Shown here in pieces: positions 11,933 to 19,500 of a stretch of 25,072 bases of DNA. This stretch comes from Bugula neritina (lineage: Eukaryota > Bryozoa > Gymnolaemata > Cheilostomatida > Bugulidae), in NCBI GenBank assembly GCA_964035545.1, contig OZ037771.1:10611408-10636479 (forward strand), in the 5' to 3' direction. Position numbers and translations under genes: made by a program. A model generated the notes under the pieces. The model saw only the letters and a list, made by a program, of their open reading frames with translations. It was not told the origin of the DNA and made no database searches. Within the stretch, counting starts at the first letter, position 1. The number at the start of each line of letters is the position of its first letter.

Positions 11933-14900
11933 TATATATCTCAATCTGTGTACAGCAGCTGTTTCGGGATTTGTCCCCTCATCAGCACAGAACAGAGTAC
12001 CATGGCCCACACCTTCGCAATAGTAGAAACTTATATTTTTAATAAGGCATATTTAAAAAGTGTGTAAAACCAAGCCAGAGAGCTCAGTGACTCTAGGGGT
12101 CACCTAGGAGTCACGAGCCTTGCAAAATGCTATGCAGCATGAGTTTGTGCTCAATCACTTTATGTCATGTGACCAGGGATGTAGTGGCAAAAATATTCTA
12201 GGCCATACTCTCAGGCCGGGGGTCCAGGGGGCCGCCCAGGCCCCGGTGAGGTCCGGGGCAGCGCCCCGGCCGCCGAAGCCTTCAGAGCTCTTCTAATGCA
12301 AATTTATGCAATTTAAAGCCATTGTGAATTTTAATTCTTCTGAAAAAATCTGTGTCGAAATGTACACCTCGCTATTATTTTCATACCAGCTACATGACGA
12401 CTGGGCATTGCTGCAAACTATATAAATATTCAGTATTGTTCCATACTTGTTGACTGTAATTTTAAATGTAGTCTTACTCAACTGTAGTTAGGTTTGTTCT
12501 GATATGCACCAAGTCCAAACTGTACAGAAGAATTGCTGAAGATCTCAAAAAGATGGAAGGATAGAGGCAGATAACAAGTGCTCTCCAAATGCAACCTGAT
12601 TATTTTATTAATAACTATAATAGACTGACATTCCCAGAAAAAGAATAATAAATCAAAAGAGAGGCAGATTGCAAATCAGAAAATTTGTGTTAGTTTTTTA
12701 TAAAGAGCAATTTGAATTGATAACTTATTGGCAAGCAGAAATTGGTTAAAAACCTATTTGGAGTTTATTAGAGTATTAGTCTAAACCATAAGGAGATACC
12801 ATCACACCTTCTAACACACAATAAAGCACACCCAAGAAAAGTATGGTAACTTGGTTATAAAATAAAACCACTGAACTTTCACTAGACACATCAAGGAAAC
12901 ATACCCCAAATGAAAAAATTTAGGTTTAATATGTGTTAATTTAGAAGATGATTAAATATAAAGCCAGATGTTAGTTAGTACAATCAAACATAAACGGTTA
13001 CTTATGGTGGTGTACAGTTTGCAAAACCTCATTGCATTGATAATTAACATGCAATAACGCTAGGTTTTTGAGCAAAATGTGGACATAGTACCTGTAGACC
13101 TCAGTGATAAATTTTCGTTAACCTCTCCTACACAACTGGTACTGTTTCTTGAAGACATTTTGATTTTATTTTTGGATTTCATGTTGCATGGTTTTTTTTA
13201 AAATTCCATTGCTTATTGACAAAATACAAGTCCACACAAGATAGATAAGGGCAACCTTCTAGCTGTCACTGCCTTGCTGTGCTAGAACAAAAAATTAAAA
13301 ACCATGTTTTAGATCTTTCTGTTCCCCAGAGCACCTGCTTTTTCGAGTTTTCAATACTTTTTTTGCAAAGTTATAGACAAAAAACTACCCATTTTGGCCA
13401 ATTTTATCTGAAAAGTTTATTTTTCAAAATCTGTCAAATATCTCAGCAGGAAAGTATGGTATTCAAATAGAGCAAACACTGTCGGAAACCTGAGAAGTTT
13501 ATGCATGGCATATTTTTTGATCTTTTCAATAGTCTTCATATATTTTCTACAAATTAGTGATTTACACACTGAAATGAAATATTTTTTCCTTAGCAATCAC
13601 CAATGCACAGCACTTCGCGCTTCAGTGAACACGTAAAGATGAGAAGACGGAATGTTGATAGCTCTTATTATTCATAGTGTAATCTCAGGCTAAACAATCG
13701 AAAGTAGGCAACACGCATGCCACCCACATAGCATCAACATAACAAGAACTTAAACTAGATTGTGAGCGAAATTTATGACATTCTCAGTGAGGATGCCCAA
13801 ACTATCCTGTGCACTAATCATCTTTCAAAAATATTATGCCCATTCGGGCGTATGGCCTAGAACAGTCTATTTTCTTCTAGGCCATACGGCGTATGGGACC
13901 GTATGGGTACCACTACATCCCTGCATGTGACCATTAATATATATTACAGATTTGGCAGCTTGTACGGAGACTTCTGGTTGGGTAATCACTACATCAGTCT
14001 GCTGACTCTACGAGGGAACTACCAGCTGAAGGTGGAGCTGGTTGACTGGCAGAACAATGTTCAGACGTTGATATATCGCAAGTTTCACGTAGAAGGAGCT
14101 CAATCACAGTACAAACTGACTGTTGAATAGTATGAATGTTTAATTATATAATAAAAAGTTTAAAATATGCCAGCATTGCAAGCTCAATAATTCTGTAATT
14201 TATTATATTTATTGTAATGTTGGGGGTTTAAGGCATGTTAAAAATCCTTACATTCACTGAAATACAAAAAGTAGCTAAACACACATGCATACTATCTAAC
14301 TAGCATTTTATATAAAAATTAATCATTATATAATGTAATCTGGCATTCCTTGCCCTAACACATCACAGGTTGAATTTATGAGTTGCATACCAAATTATAA
14401 CATACTTTCTACAGCGTATAATATATGCTATATAAGCATATTGTATACTAAGGTAACGTGTGAGCTTTCTTTTCTAACTGCAGCCCATTAAAGGGGAGTG
14501 AGTGGAGTGACCCGATGCTTTTCCACAATGGAAACAAATTCACAGCTCCCAATTCACAAGGTGGTTGTGCCGACATTTACAGCTCAGGTGAGTGTATGAC
14601 AGTGCTGGCAGGTGAGTGTATGACAGTGCTGGCAAGTGAGTATATGACAGAGCTGGCAGGTGAGTGTATGACAGTGCTGGCAGGTAGCTTATATGACAGT
14701 GCTAGCAGGTAGTTTATATGACAGTGCTAGCAAGTGGTATATTTTTTATTTGTCATCAATATCTACTCCTGAGAAGCAACTGATTGCATACTTACACAGC
14801 GCATTATAGTAGTGTAAAGACTAGTCTCAACTGCCCTCCAATCATGGCACAGCATGTTTGAACTATTCTACATGTATCTGCTTTAGTCATTCATTACGTG

Positions 14901-15237
14901 TTGTTTATAGTTCTTGAGTACCTGGACACATGGTGTCTTTGAAGGCTCTTTAAAGTACTGAGTTTGTATTTTGTTTTGTATTTATCACATGGAAGCATAT
15001 TTATGCACTATTCTAACATAATTCATGTAAATTATACTCTACATTGATTTATATACTCGTCCACTAACTTTTACAGGCTGGTGGTTTACCAGTTCCGGAC
15101 ACTGCTTCCGTGCCAACCTGAATGGTAACTACAGTTCCATCATCAATAAGTATGGAATTATTTGGAAAGGCAACTCCTTGTCCTACCCAATTAAATACAC
15201 TTCCATGGAAATATCTAGAAAGTATTTGCGGGCTTGA
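7112..15237 (+). CDS. Secreted fibrinogen-related (FReD) protein, complete 10-exon gene
   Basis: Ten exons join in frame to give 550 residues: 7112-7259, 8259-8683, 9266-9382, 9546-9712, 10140-10257, 10455-10500, 11689-11875, 13950-14129, 14484-14587 and 15077-15237. All introns are GT-AG and every phase matches. The order is signal peptide (hydrophobic about 10-27), basic segment, Thr/Ser-rich mucin-like region (about 66-165), helical stalk (about 175-325) and fibrinogen C-terminal domain (341-548). The domain carries the family landmarks GHTMSGVYEVWP, GDFWLGN, HNGNKF and GWWFTSSGHCFRANLNG, and the four usual cysteines (342, 372, 491, 507). The acidic calcium loop normally after the F-S-T position is replaced by FTAPNSQGG, so calcium binding there is probably lost. 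Family members often bind carbohydrates or proteins outside the cell; the ligand here is unknown. Introns contain no other gene that I can see. Confidence 0.9.
8259..8683 (+). CDS. FReD gene exon 2: Thr/Ser-rich mucin-like region
   Basis: Residues 50-191. The acceptor is TTTGTTGCTAG|CA and the donor AAG|GTAGTT, phase 1 to 0. The translation is rich in T, S, P, A and V, as in O-glycosylated linkers, with N-glycosylation sequons NTS and NYT. A CKC motif follows, then the start of an alpha-helical heptad-like stretch (QQFDRVMSLAMRALESK). The reading frame upstream of the acceptor also stays open, but it has no start consistent with exon 1 splicing. Confidence 0.85.
8896..9119. repeat. CCCTA/CTCTA pentanucleotide array in FReD intron 2
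   Basis: About 220 bp of a 5-bp unit: CTCTA-rich and variable at the edges, and nearly pure CCCTA in the core (about 8965-9095). It resembles a telomere repeat on paper but the period is five, not the six of TTAGGG, and it lies inside an intron. The open frames it produces (PTLPY-type) are spurious. Confidence 0.95.
9266..9382 (+). CDS. FReD gene exon 3: helical stalk
   Basis: Residues 192-230. The acceptor is CATTTCTAAAG|GCT and the donor AAG|GTATAT, phase 0 at both ends. The sequence (AENKELSQQIVDLYKEQ and onward) has hydrophobic residues spaced as in a coiled coil, consistent with the oligomerising stalk found before the FReD in many family members. Confidence 0.85.
9433..9545. repeat. 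45-bp tandem repeat running into the exon 4 acceptor
   Basis: Two full copies (9433-9477 and 9478-9522) and a third partial copy (9523-9545) of a unit beginning AACATGCTGATTG. The copies differ at only a few bases. The partial third copy carries the functional acceptor GCTCTGCACAG of exon 4; the same position in copies one and two reads CTACACAT and lacks the AG. Confidence 0.9.
9546..9712 (+). CDS. FReD gene exon 4: helical stalk
   Basis: Residues 231-285 plus two bases of codon 286. The donor is TG|GTAAGA, phase 2. It continues the coiled-coil-like pattern (hydrophobics in NQLKGRLDVVEAALNAVE) and includes the sequon NIT. The start is set by the acceptor at the end of the preceding 45-bp repeat. 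Confidence 0.85.
10140..10257 (+). CDS. FReD gene exon 5: helical stalk
   Basis: Residues 286-325. The split codon TG|G gives Trp 286. The acceptor is TCTAAATGTAG|G and the donor AGA|GTAAGA, phase 2 to 0. The peptide (LETVDLKDMTHMLESRL and onward) stays heptad-like, with sequons NVS and NNS. Confidence 0.8.
10455..10500 (+). CDS. FReD gene exon 6: short linker to the FReD
   Basis: Residues 326-340 plus one base of codon 341. The acceptor is CATTCATAG|GTT and the donor AGAG|GTAAGT, phase 0 to 1. It encodes VVKTLPKYDSKFKPR, and joining to the next exon yields D-C-D-D-L, the expected start of a fibrinogen C-terminal domain. A second acceptor nine bases downstream (TTAAG) would keep the frame. 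Confidence 0.75.
10651..11136. repeat. Minisatellite in FReD intron 6 (CCTGTTGACTATCT core)
   Basis: About 0.5 kb built from the core CACCTGTTGACTATCT, with variants linked by TGTTGACT, CTCAAGT, CTCCAG and similar. A longer order is visible: the segment starting GTTGACTCA[T/C]CTGTTGAC recurs at 10671, 10786 and 10878, giving periods of about 115 and 92 bp. It is degenerate at both ends. No coding function is seen. Confidence 0.9.
11302..11601. mobile_element. TA-flanked MITE, about 300 bp, in FReD intron 6
   Basis: Near-matching terminal inverted repeats: the left end is CCCCCTATTCACACTTACCG, and the reverse complement of the right end is ACCCCTCATTCACACTTACG. TA stands just outside each end (11300-11301 and 11602-11603), as expected for Tc1/mariner-type target duplication, although other superfamilies are not excluded. 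Subterminal GTACG/CGTAC-rich segments are self-complementary (for example TACCGTATTG against CAATACGGTA), and a palindrome lies at about 11467-11489. It has no coding capacity. Confidence 0.75.
11689..11875 (+). CDS. FReD gene exon 7: N-terminal part of the fibrinogen domain
   Basis: Residues 341-402 plus two bases of codon 403. The acceptor GATGGTATTTTAG|AC is chosen because it restores phase after exon 6 (G|AC gives Asp 341) and starts the domain at D-C-D-D-L. Upstream acceptors near 11653 and 11663 break the frame. Family landmarks are GHTMSGVYEVWP, YCRM (Cys 372), GWLVLQNRRDG and SFVDYEFGFG. The donor is TTTGG|GTAATG, directly followed by a TA array. Confidence 0.9.
11880..11929. repeat. 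TA dinucleotide array just inside the FReD intron 7 donor
   Basis: About 24 TA units begin within five bases of the exon 7 donor GTAATG. The resulting open frames (YIYI polymers) are spurious. Such arrays often vary in length between individuals and here could influence donor use. Confidence 0.9.
12174..13923. mobile_element. Non-autonomous hAT transposon, 1750 bp, in FReD intron 7
   Basis: Both ends carry the perfect 14-bp terminal inverted repeat CAGGGATGTAGTGG, and the element is flanked on both sides by the identical 8-bp duplication CATGTGAC (12166-12173 and 13924-13931), the hAT signature. A secondary motif TTCTAGGCCATAC is inverted near both ends. A GC-rich block (about 12213-12285) stands out from the AT-rich interior. 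No transposase-like reading frame is present, so movement would need a transposase supplied elsewhere. It lies 18 bp upstream of the acceptor AG of FReD exon 8. Confidence 0.93.
13950..14129 (+). CDS. FReD gene exon 8: middle of the fibrinogen domain
   Basis: Residues 403 (split GG|A) to 462 plus two bases of codon 463. The acceptor is TATATATTACAG|A. It encodes FGSLYGDFWLGNHYISLLT and then YQLKVELVDW, standard landmarks of the family. The exon could be read to an in-frame TAG, but the donor TA|GTATGA lies inside that stop and joins TA to C of the next exon, giving Tyr 463 (YKLTVEY) and continuing the domain. This is the weakest donor of the gene. Confidence 0.87.
14484..14587 (+). CDS. FReD gene exon 9: fibrinogen domain, modified calcium loop
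   Basis: Residues 463-497 plus one base of codon 498. The acceptor TTTTCTAACTGCAG|C is strong and the donor CTCAG|GTGAGT is near-consensus. It encodes PLKGSEWSDPMLFHNGNKF, then TAPNSQGGCADIYSS. Typical members have an acidic D-x-D-x-D-type calcium loop between F-S-T and the conserved Cys; here that segment is short and has only Asn and Gly, so the site is probably non-functional. Cys 491 should pair with Cys 507. Confidence 0.88.
14588..14735. repeat. 24-bp tandem repeat that duplicates the exon 9 splice donor
   Basis: Copies start at 14588, 14612, 14636, 14660 and 14684, followed by two 25-bp units from 14709 and a partial end. The unit is GTGAGTGTATGACAGTGCTG plus GCAG. The first four copies each preserve GTGAGT after AG (or AAG in the third), so four donor-like sites stand 24 bp apart in the same phase. 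The frame remains open across them with repeated peptide ECMTVLAG; a stop occurs only after the fifth copy. Confidence 0.9.
15077..15237 (+). CDS. FReD gene exon 10: C-terminal ligand-binding part of the domain
   Basis: Residues 498 (split G|GC) to 550 and TGA stop. The acceptor is TAACTTTTACAG|GC. It encodes GWWFTSSGHCFRANLNG, the Cys-His/Cys-Phe region next to the ligand pocket in this family, then GIIWKGN and SYPIKYTSMEISRK, which match the family's C-terminal strands. The chain ends four to five residues beyond the usual end of the domain. Confidence 0.92.
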
Positions 15238-16138
15238 TTATTTAACTATATGAAAATGATGTTTGATACAGAAAAGCTAAATGTTACTTTTATCATATTT
15301 GTGTATACTAAAATGTTATATTAGGTATTTGCATATTTTTGATGTATGGATATACATATACTGTTTATTTCAAACTTATTTATAATTAAAGCATGGTTTG
15401 TAAACAATCAGCTGACCATAAAATGCTGAAAAGACTTTTCAAAACATTAGAAGCATGTTTAAATTTAATTTACACTCTGGCAGCCAGTCATATTATCTTT
15501 TAGTTGTTTAGGGTTTGTTCTGCTACTGAAACTGTAAATCGATTAAATCAGTTTGACTTGGTTTGTTTTTTTATTTAAATATTGTTTTGAAAAGTAAACA
15601 TAATACTGTGTACCTTTTTAGTTAGCAGGGAACATACAGTAGTGTAAAAATGTTATTATTAAATTATATAATAGAAACAGATCTGCGTACTGTATACGCT
15701 TGCTGAGTAGCTTTTATAGGCATAAAAAACTTTTTTGCATAAGACAAATAAAGTACCAATACACATGCAAAATAAGAGATCAAAAGGAAGTTCTCACATT
15801 TAAAAGAATTGCTCAATTTAAATAATAAAACATGTAAATGACCACAGCTTTTATAAAAAGGGAATGTGCGTCATCACTAAACGTGGCCCAAGTATGGTCT
15901 GGTTTAGGTTGAGTTGATCATTCACTACCGTTCCAAACATCTAGTTAGCAGGCCGGATTAACTGTTTCTGTTAGTGGATAAAAATATTATAACACTTGAG
16001 AATATAGAAATAGTTTCTGTTTAAATGCAAAAGCAAAATGCATAAAAATCAAATATATGCATGTACCATTTCATAACTCGATTACATTTCTAAAAAAGGT
16101 CCGCCAACATATGGTTTATTATTTGATTAAAAGGCTGA
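15238..16138. other. Intergenic region between two convergent genes
   Basis: Holds the 3' UTRs of both genes. A + strand AATAAA lies at 15747-15752 and an ATTAAA near 15385, either a possible poly(A) signal for the FReD gene. On the - strand AATAAA lies at 16115-16120, about 190 bp beyond the stop at 16308. No other exon could be supported. Confidence 0.5.
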
Positions 16139-16279
16139 TGTCAGTCAGTCAGTCAGTCAGCCAGTCAGCCAGTCAGCCAGTCAGTCAGTCAGTCAGTCAG
16201 TCAGTCAGTCAGTCAGTCAGTCAGTCAGTCAGTCAGTCAGCCAGTCAGTCAGTCAGCCAGTCAGTCAGTCAGCCAGTCA
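16139..16279. repeat. GTCA tetranucleotide microsatellite
   Basis: About 140 bp of a 4-bp unit, CAGT/GTCA, with several CAGC variant units near both ends. It produces a spurious SVSQ-type open frame on the + strand. It lies just beyond the stop codon of the - strand collagen/PAN gene and would fall in its 3' UTR if transcription ends at the AATAAA near 16115. Confidence 0.95.
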
Positions 16280-16307
16280 ATGCTCACATAAGGATAACGC
16301 TTTATAA

Positions 16308-16574
16308 TTATAAAGACAATCTATATTCTACAGTCGAAGCATCAACCACAAAACATGACACATCAGCGTATGACTCACCCAAGGCGCACTCCTTATACTT
16401 GTAGACCCACCCCTCTACATCCTCCCCTGTCTTAACGTGGCAGTCATCTACACCCTTTACAAAATTCTGCATCAGCTGACATCTGTTATCGCCGCCCTTG
16501 TAGTTGATGGCATTACAATTCTCCGTCTTGTTGCATTGTCGCTGACACATGACAATATTCCGGACCCTAACTGC
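16308..16574 (-). CDS. Collagen/PAN gene last visible exon: second half of PAN 2
   Basis: The acceptor ATATGATACAG|GCA enters at phase 0. It encodes [20 protein letters not shown], then [15 protein letters not shown] and the final cysteines at 608 and 626. The frame runs on to a TAA after [19 protein letters not shown] and a few more residues. A strong donor TTGG|GTGAGT at 16378-16373, in phase 1, lies just after the last PAN cysteine, so an alternative or main transcript could splice onward; the stop-terminated form is preferred only because no convincing next exon was found. Confidence 0.8.
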   Translation of the reverse strand, partial: AVRVRNIVMCQRQCNKTENCNAINYKGGDNRCQLMQNFVKGVDDCHVKTGEDVEGWVYKYKECALGESYADVSCFVVDASTVEYRLSL

Positions 16575-19500
16575 CTGTATCATATAACATATGTATATAT
16601 ATATGTATGTATATTTGTGTACTATATATGTATGTATTATATGTATGTACACATTATACACAACTTATATGTATATGTTAGTATGCATTATTATAAATCA
16701 TGTAATAGGTATATGTATAATAACATATCTTATACACATCGCTGTAGCATCATACATTATATACATGTACGTTACATATAGTATACCGTATCTGCAAATA
16801 AAGTACATTGGTATAAAATATAAGATTAAATTAATGTTAATAATATTTTAGTGCAATTTACGACAAAAGACAAGCAGATAAATAAAAAGCATGCATAAAT
16901 GTTTCATGTTTTACACTGTGTATAGATGGCAAATTTAGATTGTTGGACACAAAAAATAAATTCTATGAACAATCGACTAGGTGTATGATAGTTATGAAAT
17001 CTATTATTTTAAACTCCACAATGAACATGAAACTAAAAATATTATATGATAAATAAAATATAGTGCAAGATATAATATATGCATTATATACTATAACTAT
17101 ACACTTTATATATAGAATATATATGCATTATGTCTTATAACTATACACTGTATATGTATATATATATATAATATATATGCATTATATACTATAACTATAC
17201 ACCAATGTTTCGCGACAATTCAATTATATATACATATTTTTCTCTTTACTTTAGCTAAATATAACAATCACTAAAATGAAAATCCATTATATATATACTA
17301 TAGCCTGGAGGTAAAATAAATAAACGTAACATAAAAATAACGAGTAAAAAGCTTTAATATTTGAAGAGCTAATATACTTTTTTATAATATAATGTACATG
17401 TAATCTTATAGTAACTTCCTTTGGTTTGAAATGTATTGCAATTATCATATACAACACAAATTTAGAGCGGTATTAATAACAAAACTACAAGTGAACCACG
17501 ACTTACCTTAATAATATGGAACCCCTCTACTTTACTACTCCTCCCCGCTCCACCCCTCAGTGTCTTATATGGACAGGCCATCTGGTGCCTGGCTGACTCT
17601 AGTCACAAAGTGGAAACAACTCTTAACGTAAGAAATGCAGCTTGTTGTATACCTACACTATCTGAAATGTTGGCTACAGCATAAACTCAACTGCTAAAAA
17701 CTCAATGAAATTTACTAATATTAATAATTTCCACCAGTGATCCATAGCATGGTTACAACACCTTATAGTGATGAAGCTATTCAACTGTAAAATATAACAT
17801 AGTGATATAGTCTCGACATAGCACATATTACACAGTATAGCTCAGTAACACTTATACTAACTTGTCAATTTCGGAGTGCTGTGGGTAGGTGCCTTTCTCC
17901 TGCCAACTGTGGGGGTGTAAGTCATCTCCAGAGAGCTGTCTGTTTCAGTAGTTGTCTGCCCATGTGTAGTGTACTCATCCTCCATAGTATTAACATACTT
18001 GAGTGGCTTTGGGCTGGTATGATAGCCTTGGTTCCCAGTGTATGGTGGTGGAGTTGTCACCACATTATAGCCTGTAGTAGTCGTACTTCCAGTAGTATAC
18101 TCAATAGTTGTGCTCTCAACATAGGGAGTCGTCTTTTGTGAAGCTACAAAACGAATTAAGTATAATTTTTTCAAAATTAATTTTAGCCACACTTATTAAT
18201 AATGAATAGAAATACACATGCTAATGCACTGCGTAATGTATAGTGTGAATAGAAACAATATGAAGAATAATGTGTCAAGCATTTATGCTTTGGATTCCCA
18301 CAAACAAGAATTCGCTAAACTATAATGGTTTTTAAAAATGAATTATCTAAAATATATACTTTATAACATATTGTTTAAAATATGTTTTCTAGGAAATATT
18401 TTCTAACTATATTCCTAGGATCGTGATTTTTAAATTACATTCTTTTTATATTATATGATAGGCTAGAATCGATTGTCAAAAAAGAAAATAATTTGTGTAA
18501 AGTTCTTTTGTAGAGGTCAAAATATATACAAAAAAATATCTTTCAGCAATGCTATTAATTTTTGGCATACAAGTTTTTTCTTGAAATGATGATTTTTATA
18601 GCAACTCTTCACAAACTCTCAGTGTGGAATTTGACTAGAGCTCTACCTTCTGTTTTTTGAAAACCTGATATCTATGTAGAAATTCCTAAAGCGTTATTTA
18701 AAGCACATTTGGCTGTTAGTTAGTGGAGTAGAAGTTTGTGCTGCTAACTCCGGCTACTGATGAACCAAAACCCTTAGCTGTATGATTTGAAATAGTTTTC
18801 ATTGATTTAGCAATGGCTGTGCATCAACAATCTGTAAGCCTGCTCCATTAGAAAAAGATGACAACTCTCAGTTAGCTTTCTGTAACTTTTATCCAGTCTC
18901 TACACATGAGCAGTTAGAAATTTTCTATATATATATATTTAAAATAGCTCTACAAATATTTGCAAGGTAAATGATAATAGAATTTACTCACTCAGGTTTG
19001 GGCAATCAACTTTTCCCCCAGTACCACATAGACCATCATAACCAACCTTCACAGCTCCGCAGTGACATATGCCGGTGTTTTTATTACAGAGAGCGTTGCC
19101 ATCAACTCTTTTACACTCGCTGTCTGTACGACAACCTCGAGTTTGCCCTTAAAAATCCCACAATTGGTTCAGTATTTCAAACTAATTTATGGCAACAATC
19201 ACCTTAACAGCTGTTAAAAAATATAGTAAGCTTTTTAATTATTAATTAAGTAAAAGAAGAGTTAAAATAATTATAAGAAAACAGGATTTGACCCTATGAC
19301 CTTATGACTTTGTTAGTATAAATATGGCCACGTACTGAATATAATTTATAATTCAGTTGCTGTGTATGCAGCAGCCAACTAGAAGAAGGGGAGATCTATA
19401 TATTCTGTCACATAGCATACCCACATCATTGCAACACAAAGCTCTCCTTGTGTAATCGAACTGTTACTTATGGAAAGACAACTTACTTTGCTAACATTTT

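Noticed and set aside
15918-15940. Terminal exon of the collagen/PAN gene after acceptor CTAACTAG on the - strand
   Set aside because: It fits the phase from the donor at 16379 but encodes only about seven residues before a stop and has no supporting feature, so it cannot be told from chance.
16057-16404. + strand open frame with SVSQ repeats
   Set aside because: Produced by the GTCA microsatellite and lying opposite the end of the PAN exon.
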